The notes below the pieces were generated by a model. That model was given only the letters and a program-made list of their open reading frames with translations. It searched no databases and was not told the origin of the DNA. Of a stretch of DNA of 64,000 nucleotides, positions 29,831 to 37,939 are shown piece by piece (the stretch's first letter is position 1; each line of letters opens with the position of its first letter). Both the position numbers and the translations under genes were made by a program. The stretch comes from Ramlibacter lithotrophicus (GTDB taxonomy: Bacteria > Pseudomonadota > Gammaproteobacteria > Burkholderiales > Burkholderiaceae_C), in NCBI RefSeq assembly GCF_012184415.1, contig NZ_VTOX01000004.1, positions 124,001-188,000 on the forward strand, read 5' to 3'.

Positions 29831-30106
29831 TCAAGCGGGCGCTGACTTCTGCTCCGGAAGCTCGATTTTGACCTCCAGCACCTCCAGGTTGTCCCGGCGT
29901 TCCAGGTGCACCTTGAGGTCCTGCTGGTCGATCTTGATGTACTTGGAGATCACCGCCACCAGTTCGCGCTGCAGCGCCGGCAGGTAGTCGGGCTGGCCGG
30001 CGTTGCGGCCGCTGCGCTCGTGCGCCAGGATGATCTGCAGCCGCTCCTTGGCGACGCTGGCCGTCTTCTTCTTCTCGCCGAGCAGGAAGGACAGGAAGGA
30101 GGCCAT
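29831..30106 (-). CDS. minE: Cell division topological specificity factor MinE
   Basis: 91 residues, family-typical. The N-terminal membrane/MinD-binding region reads [20 protein letters not shown] and [17 protein letters not shown]; the topological domain ends with [13 protein letters not shown]. MinE displaces MinC and stimulates MinD ATPase, producing pole-to-pole oscillation. It is the last gene of minC-minD-minE, 3 bp after minD. Confidence 0.96.
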   Translation of the reverse strand: MASFLSFLLGEKKKTASVAKERLQIILAHERSGRNAGQPDYLPALQRELVAVISKYIKIDQQDLKVHLERRDNLEVLEVKIELPEQKSAPA

Positions 30107-30109
30107 GGG

Positions 30110-30925
30110 TCACTTGCTCCCGAACAGGCGCTTGAGGAAACCGGCCTTCTGGGGATCGATGAAGCGCAGCGGCCGGTCCTGGCCCAGGAAGCGATCCACC
30201 ACGTCCCGGTAGGCCTCCGAGACGTCGGTGCCCTTCAGGTGGACGGCGGGCGTGCCCTGGTTCGAGGCCTGCAGCACGGCGTCGCTTTCGGGGATGACGC
30301 CGATCAGCTCGATGCGCAGGATGTCCTTGATGTCTTCCAGCGACAGCATCTGGCCCTGGTCGACGCGGTTCGGGTTGTAACGGGTGATCAGGAGGTGTTC
30401 CTTGACCGGCTCCTTGCCCTCGATCGCCCGCTTGGTCTTGCTGGCCAGCATGCCCAGGATGCGGTCGGAGTCGCGCACCGACGAGACCTCCGGGTTGGTC
30501 ACGACCAGCGCCTCATCGGCGAAGTGCATCGCCAGCAGCGCGCCGGTCTCGATGCCGGCCGGCGAGTCGCAGACGATGTACTCGAAGCCCATGCCGGCCA
30601 GGTCGTTCAGCACCCGCTCGACGCCTTCCCTGGAGAGGGCTTCCTTGTCGCGGGTCTGCGAGGCCGCCAGCACGAACAGGTTGTCGCACTGCTTGTCCTT
30701 GATCAGCGCCTGGTGCAGGTTGGCCTCGCCGTGGATCACGTTGATCAGGTCGTAGACCACGCGCCGCTCGCAGCCCATGATCAGGTCCAGGTTGCGCAGG
30801 CCGACGTCGAAGTCGATCACGGCGGTCTTGTGGCCGGCCAGCGCGAGGCCGGAGGCGAAGCTGGCGCTGGTGGTGGTCTTGCCGACCCCGCCCTTGCCGG
30901 AAGTCACGACGATGATTCTTGCCAT
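30110..30925 (-). CDS. minD: Septum site-determining ATPase MinD
   Basis: 271 residues. It has the deviant Walker A in SGKGGVGKTTTSA, switch motifs (VIDFDVGLRNLD, CDSPAGIE) and a C-terminal amphipathic membrane-targeting helix (GFLKRLFGSK). It recruits MinC to the membrane and is regulated by MinE. Unusually, the gap to minC is 115 bp and carries two palindromic repeats. Confidence 0.97.
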   Translation of the reverse strand: MARIIVVTSGKGGVGKTTTSASFASGLALAGHKTAVIDFDVGLRNLDLIMGCERRVVYDLINVIHGEANLHQALIKDKQCDNLFVLAASQTRDKEALSREGVERVLNDLAGMGFEYIVCDSPAGIETGALLAMHFADEALVVTNPEVSSVRDSDRILGMLASKTKRAIEGKEPVKEHLLITRYNPNRVDQGQMLSLEDIKDILRIELIGVIPESDAVLQASNQGTPAVHLKGTDVSEAYRDVVDRFLGQDRPLRFIDPQKAGFLKRLFGSK

Positions 30926-30944
30926 GGGTTCTCGGTTCCTTGTT

Positions 30945-31023
30945 GCTCCCTCTCCCCGTGGGAGAGGGCCGGAGTGAGGGGTTTCGCCTCCCTCTCCCCC
31001 CGGGAGAGGGTTGGGGTGAGGGC
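30945..31023. repeat. Two tandem palindromic repeats between minC and minD
   Basis: Two copies of CCCTCTCCC...GGGAGAGGG followed by a (C/T)(C/T)GG(A/G)GTGAGGG tail lie head-to-tail (about 30946-30980 and 30990-31022). Each forms a GC-rich hairpin. A related half-copy (CTCTTCCGCAAGCGGGAGAGGG) is at 23668-23692. They look like a dispersed REP-type intergenic element. Here they interrupt an operon and could modulate minD/minE expression relative to minC. Confidence 0.75.
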
Positions 31024-31040
31024 GGCGCGCGCGAGCGCGT

Positions 31041-31784
31041 TCATGCCAGCGGGTCCATCACCAGCTTGCCTTCGACGCCGCCGACCAGCCGCACCTGGGT
31101 CGGCCTGGACAGCACCTCGGGCGGCAGCGGCACTTCGCTGGTGCGGTAGACGCCGGCGATCGAGATCAGCTCCGGCTCGAGGCACAGCGAGATGATCCGC
31201 GCCTCGGTGTTGCCGCGGGCGCCGGCGATGGCCTTGCCGCGCAGCGGTGCGTAGACGTGGATGTTGCCGTCGGCGATGACTTCGGCGCCGGGATTGACCA
31301 TGCTGAAGACGATCAGGTCGCGGCCGCGCGCATAGACCTGCTGGCCCGAACGCAGCGGCTTGTCGACGACGAGCGCACCGGCCGGCGGCGCTTCCGCCAC
31401 GGGCGCGGGAGCGGGCGCCTGCGCCGCCCGCGGCGGCGGCGGCTGGACGACGAGTTCGGGCGCCGCGGCGAGGCCCGCGGCGAGGGCCGCGCTCATCTGG
31501 CCGACGCTGCCGCCGCGTGCCGCCACCGGCAACACGCGATAGCGGTGCAGCAGGTCCAGCAGGGCCGGGAAATCGACGGCGGCTTCGCCCTGCGACTGCA
31601 GCGGCGTGAGATCCAGCACCAGCGGGTCGTGGTCGAAGAAATCGGGATGGTCGCCGAAGCGGGCGGACAGTTCGGTGGCGAGGGCGTCGAGGTCGGCCGT
31701 CTTCAGGAGGAGCGAGACCAGCGGCAGGGTGGCGCTCTTGATCTCGAACGTGGCAGGCGCGCGTCCTGCAAGGGCAACGGTCAT
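31041..31784 (-). CDS. minC: Septum site-determining protein MinC
   Basis: 247 residues. The N-terminal FtsZ-inhibitory domain (ATFEIKSATLPLVSLLLKTA) is followed by a Pro/Ala-rich linker (about 105-145). The C-terminal beta-helix binds MinD (GQQVYARGRDLIVFSMVNPG, ADGNIHVYAPLRGKAIAGAR, RTSEVPLPPEVLSRP). It prevents FtsZ assembly away from midcell. It is the first gene of the leftward min cluster. Confidence 0.95.
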   Translation of the reverse strand: MTVALAGRAPATFEIKSATLPLVSLLLKTADLDALATELSARFGDHPDFFDHDPLVLDLTPLQSQGEAAVDFPALLDLLHRYRVLPVAARGGSVGQMSAALAAGLAAAPELVVQPPPPRAAQAPAPAPVAEAPPAGALVVDKPLRSGQQVYARGRDLIVFSMVNPGAEVIADGNIHVYAPLRGKAIAGARGNTEARIISLCLEPELISIAGVYRTSEVPLPPEVLSRPTQVRLVGGVEGKLVMDPLA

Positions 31785-31943
31785 GAAAAAGCGGAGAGGC
31801 CGGTTCGCGAAAGCGGCGAATCTTAACAGTGCGGTGCCAGCGCCGTCCTACGCATTCTGTTGCCAAATGCACCTGCTCCCCGCGCGGCCCGTGGGATCAG
31901 ACTGGCTGCAATGACCATGTCCCATTTGCAGCGAGGAATCGCC

Positions 31944-32327
31944 ATGAAGATCCATCACCGCCCGTCGCACTGGGTCGCCGTGGCCCTGGTGCTCGCCGCG
32001 CTCATGCTCGCCCTGAACGAGGCACACGGCCAGGGCGCCGGCGCCGCCGCGGTCTTCGAGGGCCGGCCCGCCATGGCGGGCGCCCAGGCCGGCCTCGGCG
32101 CGCAGGCCGGGCCGCCGCAAGGCGGCGTGGGCGTGCAAGGCCCCGAAGCGGCGCAGCGCAACCTGAACCTGCGCCGCCCGAGCCGACTGGGGCAGTTGCC
32201 CCCGGTGCCGGGCAAGGCCGACGACGACGTGCTCGCCGCGCGCGCCGAGGCCCGCGCACCGGCCGATCGCAACGAACTCGCACCACCCGCCGACCGGCGC
32301 GCGACCGAGCCCGCCGCGACGAAGTGA
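31944..32327 (+). CDS. Small secreted Ala/Gly/Pro-rich protein
   Basis: 127 residues. The signal peptide WVAVALVLAALMLALNEAHG has likely cleavage after AHG or GQG. The mature part is low-complexity, rich in Ala, Gly, Pro and Arg, and ends with a charged tail. A GAGGA site precedes ATG 31944. The frame opens earlier at 31860, but the signal peptide fixes the start. The family is not recognised. It is the last gene before the origin-like region. Confidence 0.55.
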   Translation: MKIHHRPSHWVAVALVLAALMLALNEAHGQGAGAAAVFEGRPAMAGAQAGLGAQAGPPQGGVGVQGPEAAQRNLNLRRPSRLGQLPPVPGKADDDVLAARAEARAPADRNELAPPADRRATEPAATK

Positions 32328-32373
32328 CCGCCGCCTGAACAACCCTGGGGACAGTTCCCTGGTAACCCGGCCG

Positions 32374-32558
32374 TTATCCACAGGCGCGGGCGCCGCGGCA
32401 AGGTTGTCCCTGTTCCCGATACACCACGCGACCGCGGTGGCCCACAGCCGCAGCGGTGCCGCAAGTGCTTGATGCGAAAGGGTAAAAGCGCCTTGTCCAC
32501 AGCGCGGGCCGCCCTCTACTAGCTACTACTAATTTGAAATAGAGATAACAAGAAGAAG
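32374..32558 (+). other. Origin-like region: DnaA boxes, GC spacer, DnaA-trios, AT-rich tract (candidate oriC)
   Basis: A perfect DnaA box TTATCCACA lies at 32374-32382 and TTGTCCACA at 32493-32501; TGGCCCACA at 32438-32446 is weaker. After the second box comes a GC-rich 14-bp spacer, then CTACTAGCTACTACTAAT (32516-32533), whose complement read 3'-5' is a GAT series, the DnaA-trio pattern described for Bacillus subtilis. An A-rich tract (32531-32558) follows. This is the box-spacer-trio order of the basal unwinding system. The 42 nt at 32461-32502 are a diverged copy of the dnaA-dnaN intergenic segment. There is no ORF inside. Function as the origin is inference. Confidence 0.65.
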
Positions 32559-32599
32559 AGGGCGGCGAGCCCCGGAGGGCCGTTGCGGCCCGCGCGGCG

Positions 32600-33277
32600 T
32601 CAGTCGGCGCGGCGGTCGAACAGCTTGCTGGCCCGCGCCAGGTCGCCAGTGAACGCCGCGAACGCCGGCTCGCGATCCTCCGGTGCGCCGCGCAGCAGCG
32701 ACGACGGATGCACCGTGACCAGCACCTGGCGGCCGTCGGGTCGCGGCAGCCACTGGCCGCGGTTGGCCAGCACCGGCACCGCCCGTCCGAGCAGCGACCG
32801 CGCCGCCGTTGCGCCCAGTGCCACCAGTGCTTTCGGCCGCACCAGCGCGATCTCGTCCTCCAGCCAGTGCAGGCACGCGGCGGCCTCGCGCTGGGTCGGC
32901 GTCTTGTGGAGGCGGCGCTTGCCGCGCAGTTCGTACTTGAAATGCTTCACCGCGTTGGACACGAATACCTGCTCGCGCGGGATGCCGGCCTGTTCCAGCG
33001 CCTTCGCCAGCAGCCGCCCGGCGGGACCGACGAAGGGGTGGCCCTGCAGGTCCTCCTGGTCGCCGGGTTGTTCGCCCACCAGCATCAGCCTGGCCCTGGC
33101 CGGGCCTTCGCCGATCACCGACTGGGTGGCGAACTCGCCGATCGGGCATTCGCGGCAGCGCATCGTCGCCGCCCTGAGCTCCTCCAGCGAGGCGATCCCG
33201 TCCTGCGCCGGCGCCTGCAGCGGCTGCCCCGGGCGCACGGCGCGCACTGGGGAGGCGCTCCCGGCGGCGGGCTTCAT
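32600..33277 (-). CDS. UdgX-type uracil-DNA glycosylase
   Basis: 225 residues. Motif A is GEQPGDQED (68-76), then HPFVGPAGRLL, NAVKHFKYELRGKRRLHKTP and the C-terminal HPSSLLRG. The KRRLH loop (120-124) corresponds to the KRRIH loop of UdgX, whose His forms a covalent bond with uracil-bearing DNA; here it would be His124. Cys41, Cys44 and Cys135, with His112 in place of the third family-4 Cys, are probable Fe-S ligands (inference). Start ATG 33277 overlaps the upstream DUF4130 stop (ATGA). The origin-like region lies just downstream of its 3' end. Confidence 0.88.
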   Translation of the reverse strand: MKPAAGSASPVRAVRPGQPLQAPAQDGIASLEELRAATMRCRECPIGEFATQSVIGEGPARARLMLVGEQPGDQEDLQGHPFVGPAGRLLAKALEQAGIPREQVFVSNAVKHFKYELRGKRRLHKTPTQREAAACLHWLEDEIALVRPKALVALGATAARSLLGRAVPVLANRGQWLPRPDGRQVLVTVHPSSLLRGAPEDREPAFAAFTGDLARASKLFDRRAD

Positions 33278-33954
33278 GGCCCTTCCGGCTCCGGTTCCTG
33301 CCGGGGCTCGAAGACGCTGCGATGCAGCGCGAGCCACGCTTCGTCGCCGTCTTCAGGGGCCGGCGCGCGCGAGCGCGGCACGCCGAGGGCATAGTGCAGC
33401 TTGCGGCCGTCCCATTCGACGGAGCGCTCGGGCGTGAAGATCGCCCAGCGCGGCTGCGGATTGCGCTTGGCGAACCACGGTGCGGCGGTCTCGAGGATGT
33501 GGTGGGCCGGGGCGTACCACGCGAGTTGCAGCGGCGGTGCATCGCCCTCGGCCAAAAGCCGGAAGCGCACGAACGCCTTCATCTTGTGGATGTCGCGCCG
33601 CACCGACTGCGCCATCTGGTGCGCGTGCAGCATGTCCGGGTCCATCGGGTCGTTGCGCAGGCCGGGCTCGTGCACCAGCCGCCACAGCAGCCGGTACAGC
33701 AGCGCGAAGCGGTCCGGGTCGTGGTGCAGCACGACCACCTCGCACAGCCGCAGGAACGAAGCAGGGACGATGGCGGACGCGGCCCTGGCGATCTCGCGCG
33801 GCCGGTCGAGGCCGGGGTCGCTGAAGTGATCGCTGTTCTGCGCTTCGGCGGTATGCCAGCGGACGGCTTCGGGCGGCACCTGCTGGCGCAGCAGCAGCCG
33901 CGCCTCTTCGCGGAACCCGGCGAGGTCGGTTTCGCTGGCCAGCCGTGCTTCCAT
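33274..33954 (-). CDS. DUF4130 protein, UdgX partner
   Basis: 226 residues with the DUF4130 pattern: LRLCEVVVLHHDPDRFALLY, MAQSVRRDIHKMKAFVRFR, WYAPAHHILETAAPWFAKRN and IFTPERSVEWDG. In many bacteria this domain is fused to UdgX or encoded with a radical-SAM DNA-repair protein; here it is a separate gene whose stop overlaps the udgX start. A role in uracil-DNA handling is inferred from this linkage. No radical-SAM gene is seen nearby. Confidence 0.83.
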   Translation of the reverse strand: MEARLASETDLAGFREEARLLLRQQVPPEAVRWHTAEAQNSDHFSDPGLDRPREIARAASAIVPASFLRLCEVVVLHHDPDRFALLYRLLWRLVHEPGLRNDPMDPDMLHAHQMAQSVRRDIHKMKAFVRFRLLAEGDAPPLQLAWYAPAHHILETAAPWFAKRNPQPRWAIFTPERSVEWDGRKLHYALGVPRSRAPAPEDGDEAWLALHRSVFEPRQEPEPEGP

Positions 33955-33955
33955 G

Positions 33956-35050
33956 TCAACCGCCGCCTTCCCGCGCGTTGGCGGACTTCATGCTGCCACG
34001 CGTGCCGGGGCCCTGCTCCGAGCGCGGGTGCTGCGACTCGCGGCGGCCGCGCAGTTCCATGGCCAGGTACAGCAGGGCGGCCACGGCGAGCGGGCCGATG
34101 TAGTAGATGGCGCGGTATCCGAGCAGCGCGCCGATCAGGCGGCTTTCCGGGACCACGTGCGACAGCAGCGCGACGAAGACGAACTCGAACACGCCGAGTC
34201 CGGCCGGCACGTGCGTGATCACCCCGGCCACGGCCGCGATCAGCAGCACCGCCAGCACGTCCGAGTACGGGATGCGCTGGCCGAGCAGCACGTAGACCAC
34301 CCCGGCCATGAGGCTCCAGTTGGTGCAGGCCATCGCGAACTGCAGCAGCGCCATGCGCCATGGCGGCAGGTAGAGTTCGTGGCCGCGCACGGTCCACGAC
34401 CGGTCGCCGGCCATCGCGCAGGCGGCGAGGTAGCCCAGGGCGACGGCGACCAGGCCGGCGCCCAGCCATTGCAGGCCGTAGTTGCTCATCTTCCAGGTCG
34501 GCGGCAGTTCCGGGGTGTGCACCAGGAAGACGAAGCCGCCGAGGAGCATGTAGCCGATCCAGTTCGTGAGCATGCTCATCGAGACGATGCGCGTGATGAC
34601 GCCGGTCTTGAGACCCAGTTTCGAGTACAGCCGGTAGCGGAACGCGACGCCGCCGACCAGCGATCCCAGGCACAGGTTGAAGGCGTAGCTGATGAAGTTC
34701 ACGGCCATCACGGTGCGGGTGCGCAAGGCATGCCCGGTGTAGTGCCGTCCCAGCAGGTCGAAGCAGCTATAGAGAAGATGACTGGCGGCGGCGAGCGCGA
34801 CGGCCAGCCCCAACGCCGGCGCCGGCAGCGCGCGCACCGAATCGAACACGTCCTTCCAGTCGAGCGTGCGCGCGTAGCGCACCAGCAGCACCGCCACGGC
34901 GACGAAGAACAGCAGCGTCAGGCCGCGCTTGAACCACGGCCACCACGAGCGGTCGCGCAGGCGCCGGTGCACCGCCTGCGGCGCCTGGGCACGGCCGGCC
35001 ATCGTGTTGCGTGGCATGGCGCGCGAACCCATGTCAGTGCTTCGGTTCAT
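33956..35050 (-). CDS. ybhN: UPF0104 (LPG-synthase transmembrane type) protein YbhN
   Basis: 364 residues with about eight membrane segments: LTLLFFVAVAVLLVRYA, ALGLAVALAAASHLLYSCFD, FNLCLGSLVGGVAFRYRLYS, ITHVPAGLGVFEFVFVAL and others. The VPAGLGVFE and GVAFRYRL motifs are typical. ATG 35050 overlaps the clsB stop by 17 nt; ATG 35032, 1 nt after that stop, or ATG 35002 are possible. The order ybhP-clsB-ybhN is that of the E. coli operon, suggesting a role linked to phospholipid handling. Confidence 0.85.
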   Translation of the reverse strand: MNRSTDMGSRAMPRNTMAGRAQAPQAVHRRLRDRSWWPWFKRGLTLLFFVAVAVLLVRYARTLDWKDVFDSVRALPAPALGLAVALAAASHLLYSCFDLLGRHYTGHALRTRTVMAVNFISYAFNLCLGSLVGGVAFRYRLYSKLGLKTGVITRIVSMSMLTNWIGYMLLGGFVFLVHTPELPPTWKMSNYGLQWLGAGLVAVALGYLAACAMAGDRSWTVRGHELYLPPWRMALLQFAMACTNWSLMAGVVYVLLGQRIPYSDVLAVLLIAAVAGVITHVPAGLGVFEFVFVALLSHVVPESRLIGALLGYRAIYYIGPLAVAALLYLAMELRGRRESQHPRSEQGPGTRGSMKSANAREGGG

Positions 35051-36269
35051 GCCAGACCGGATGCAGGCGTTCCGACAACGCCGGCAACAGCCGCGGCACG
35101 TGGCGCGGCAGCCAGGAGACCCAGGCGGGATACCAGCGCGTGAAGTGGTAGGCCGCGTAGCTGCGAACCAGTTCCCAGCCGCGCAGTTCGCCGATCGCTT
35201 CGCGCTCGATCCGGTGGCAGCTGTTGCGCATCAGGAAATCCAGCCGCTCGTGCAGATGCGCGTTGAACGCCCGGTCGCGGATGATCACATTGGCCTCGAG
35301 GTTCAGCGCCAGGCTGAGCGGGTCGAGGTTGCTGGAGCCCACGGTGGCCCATTCGTCGTCCATCAGGGCGACCTTGCCGTGCAGCGGCCGGTCCTTGTAC
35401 TCGTAGATGCGCACGCCGGCGGCCAGCAGGTGGTGGTACAGCATGCTGGCGGCGGTCTTGACGATCGGCATGTCCGGCTCGCCCTGCAGGATCAGGCTCA
35501 CCTCGACGCCGCGCCGCGCCGCGCGGCGCAGCTCGCGGATGAACCGGTAGCCCGGGAAGAAGTAGGCATTGGCGATCACGACGCGGCGCCGCGCTGCGCG
35601 GATCGCGATGCGGTAGTGCCGCTCGATGTCGCTCATGTGCTCGGTGTTGTCGCGCACGACGAACATGGCCGCGGCCGTGCCGGCGCGCGGCTGGTCGTCG
35701 GGTGTGGAGCGAACGTGCTTGCGGCTGCGCCACCACAGCCGCTTGCGCTGGTAGCGCTGTCCCTGCACCAGCGCGGCGTGGGTGAAGCGGTGGATTTCGG
35801 CCACCAGCGGCCCGCGGATCTCCACCGCGTAGTCCTGCTTGGCTTCCGGTCCGAAGTCCGCGAGGTGGTCGGCCGAATAGTTGATCCCGCCGACGAAGGC
35901 GACCGTGCCGTCGACGACGACGATCTTGCGGTGCATGCGGCGCAGCACGTTCAGGCGCTTGCCGAGGAGCCGCTTGCCGGGGTCGAACACGTGCATCCGC
36001 ACCCCGGCCCCGGCGAGCGAATCGATGAAGCGGCCGGACAGGTCGGGCGAGCCGAAACCGTCGACGGTGACGTCCACCTGCACGCCGCGGCGGGCGGCGG
36101 CGATCAACGCCTGGTGCAGTTGCAGCCCGACCTTGTCCTCGAACAGGATGAAGGTCTCCAGCACCACCTCGCGCTGCGCGTTCGCGATGCATGCGAACAC
36201 GCGCGGAAAGAACTCCTCGCCGTTTTCGAGCAGGCGGATGTCGTTGCCTTCGATCCAGCGTCCGTGCAT
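35034..36269 (-). CDS. clsB: Cardiolipin synthase ClsB
   Basis: 411 residues of the phospholipase D superfamily. Two HKD motifs are intact: MHRKIVVVDGTVAFVGG and LHGKVALMDDEWATVGSSNL. The N-terminus MHGRWIEGNDIRLLENGEEF is typical of ClsB/YbhO. It makes cardiolipin from phosphatidylglycerol, possibly with phosphatidylethanolamine. It starts 11 bp after ybhP, and its stop overlaps the ybhN start region, so the three genes form one transcription unit. Confidence 0.93.
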   Translation of the reverse strand: MHGRWIEGNDIRLLENGEEFFPRVFACIANAQREVVLETFILFEDKVGLQLHQALIAAARRGVQVDVTVDGFGSPDLSGRFIDSLAGAGVRMHVFDPGKRLLGKRLNVLRRMHRKIVVVDGTVAFVGGINYSADHLADFGPEAKQDYAVEIRGPLVAEIHRFTHAALVQGQRYQRKRLWWRSRKHVRSTPDDQPRAGTAAAMFVVRDNTEHMSDIERHYRIAIRAARRRVVIANAYFFPGYRFIRELRRAARRGVEVSLILQGEPDMPIVKTAASMLYHHLLAAGVRIYEYKDRPLHGKVALMDDEWATVGSSNLDPLSLALNLEANVIIRDRAFNAHLHERLDFLMRNSCHRIEREAIGELRGWELVRSYAAYHFTRWYPAWVSWLPRHVPRLLPALSERLHPVWHEPKH

Positions 36270-36280
36270 GGCCGTGTTCC

Positions 36281-37033
36281 TCAGAGGTGGATCTCGGCGA
36301 CCAGCGGTGCGTGGTCGGACAGGTGCGACCAGGGCCGGCGCGGCAGCACCACCGGCAGGTGCACCGAGGCGTTGCGAACGTAGATGCGGTCCAGCGACAG
36401 CAGCGGAAAGCGCGCCGGGAACGTCTTGGCCGCTTCGCCGTACGCCGTCACGAACACTTCTCGCAAGCCGACCTCGCGCCACAGCATGTCGTGCGCGCGG
36501 CGCCTCCAGTCGTTGAAGTCGCCGGCCACGATCAGCGGCGCGCCCTCGGGCACCTCGCAGCGGACGATCTCGCACAGGAGGTCGAGCTGCTGCTGGCGGT
36601 GCGATTCGGCCAGCCCGAGGTGGACGCAGATCGCATGCACCTCGAGCTGGTGGGTGGGCACGTTCAGCACGCAGTGCAACAGGCCGCGCTTTTCCGGGCC
36701 GGCGATCGACACGTCGTGGTTCTGGTAGCGCACGATCGGAAACTTGGACATCACGGCGTTGCCGTGGTGGGATCTGGGCGAAACGGCGTTGCGGCCATAG
36801 GCGAACTGCGGCCAGATCTCCTCGGCCAGGAACTCGTAGTGCGGCGCGCCGTTGACGGTGCGCCCGTCATCCTCGTGTTCGCCCAGCACTTCCTGCAGGA
36901 ACACGATGTCGGCGCCGACCTTGCGCACGGCGTCGCGCAGCTCGGGCAGGATGAACTTGCGGTTGAAGGTGGTGAAGCCCTTGTGGATGTTGACCGTCAT
37001 CACGGTCAACGCCGGGGCCACGGTCTCTGTCAT
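36281..37033 (-). CDS. ybhP: Endonuclease/exonuclease/phosphatase-family protein YbhP
   Basis: 250 residues. Motifs of the EEP fold are [59 protein letters not shown] and [10 protein letters not shown]. These include the Asn, Glu, Asp-Asn and Asp-His catalytic positions. It lies first in the ybhP-clsB-ybhN operon, which suggests a lipid phosphodiesterase role, but nuclease activity cannot be excluded by sequence alone. Confidence 0.88.
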   Translation of the reverse strand: MTETVAPALTVMTVNIHKGFTTFNRKFILPELRDAVRKVGADIVFLQEVLGEHEDDGRTVNGAPHYEFLAEEIWPQFAYGRNAVSPRSHHGNAVMSKFPIVRYQNHDVSIAGPEKRGLLHCVLNVPTHQLEVHAICVHLGLAESHRQQQLDLLCEIVRCEVPEGAPLIVAGDFNDWRRRAHDMLWREVGLREVFVTAYGEAAKTFPARFPLLSLDRIYVRNASVHLPVVLPRRPWSHLSDHAPLVAEIHL

Positions 37034-37078
37034 GTGGTGCGGGTGTTCTCGGGGAAGGCACTTTTTGTACTGCCGGGC

Positions 37079-37183
37079 TCATGGCGGGGGTGTAGGACGG
37101 CAGGCAGTCTTCTTGTGCTCGCCGTTGCGCACCACGTCGAGGCCTTCCTTGATCGGCCGCGGCCCACGCTCGCGCGAAATCAA
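37079..37183 (-). CDS. Possible short ORF (34 aa) upstream of ybhP
   Basis: A short minus-strand frame from a TTG at 37183 reads ISRERGPRPIKEGLDVVRNG, then EHKKTACRPTPPP and a stop. The composition looks protein-like rather than random GC-rich translation, but there is no clear RBS and the start codon is weak. It could be a small protein or the remnant of a longer gene. Confidence 0.25.
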   Translation of the reverse strand: MISRERGPRPIKEGLDVVRNGEHKKTACRPTPPP

Positions 37184-37242
37184 TGTAGATTCCAAAGGCT
37201 CAGCGGCGCACGCCACCTGGGCCCTTCCACGAGATCTCACGG

Positions 37243-37803
37243 ATGCCTGCGATGTTCCTCACGATGCACACACGACGGATCACGATGCTGCTGGCCGCTG
37301 CGTTGCTGGCGACGGGCGCCCGCGCCGACCTGCGGCCCCAGGGCATGTTCGTGCAGGCCGGCGCGGGCGAGGACTCTGCGCGTGCGCTGTCCGTCGGCGC
37401 CGTGTGGCCCTGGTCGTGGCAGCGCCAGGTGCGGGGCGGCCGGCTCGAGGGCATCACGGAAGCCTATGTCAGCCGCTGGAGCGTGAAGGACGGCGGCCGG
37501 CGCGCCGGCTTCACGCACGTCGGCGTCGTGCCCCTGCTGCGCTACCGCTTCGAGAAGGGACGCTCGCCGTGGTTCGTCGAGGCCGGCATCGGGCTGACGT
37601 ACATGGACCGCACCTACCGCACCAGCGAGAAGCAGTTCAGCACCCACTTCAACTTTGCCGACGTGCTCGGCGCCGGCCGCAACTTCGGCGAAGGGCAGCG
37701 GCAGGAAGTGAGCCTGCGGCTGACGCACTTCTCGAACGGCGGGTTGAAGCACCCCAACCCCGGCATGAACCTGGTGCGGCTGCGCTACGGCGTCATGTTC
37801 TGA
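37243..37803 (+). CDS. pagL: Lipid A 3-O-deacylase PagL
   Basis: 186 residues. A signal peptide (ITMLLAAALLATGARA) precedes an outer-membrane beta-barrel with alternating hydrophobic strands. The PagL active-site region LTHFSNGGLKHPNPG with conserved His and Ser is present near the C-terminus, which ends in Phe (RLRYGVMF), typical for outer-membrane barrels. It removes the 3-linked acyl chain from lipid A in the outer membrane. ATG 37264 is an alternative start. Confidence 0.9.
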   Translation: MPAMFLTMHTRRITMLLAAALLATGARADLRPQGMFVQAGAGEDSARALSVGAVWPWSWQRQVRGGRLEGITEAYVSRWSVKDGGRRAGFTHVGVVPLLRYRFEKGRSPWFVEAGIGLTYMDRTYRTSEKQFSTHFNFADVLGAGRNFGEGQRQEVSLRLTHFSNGGLKHPNPGMNLVRLRYGVMF

Positions 37804-37939
37804 GGCCCCCGGCCCCGCCACCTTCCTACAGCCGGCGTCGTGCCTGTCCGATAACGTCGCGCAGGCGCGGGTCCTAAGGTTCCTGCACACCCTCCAGGCG
37901 AGGGCCAGTCTCAGCTGTACCGAAAGCAAAGGAATCCGC

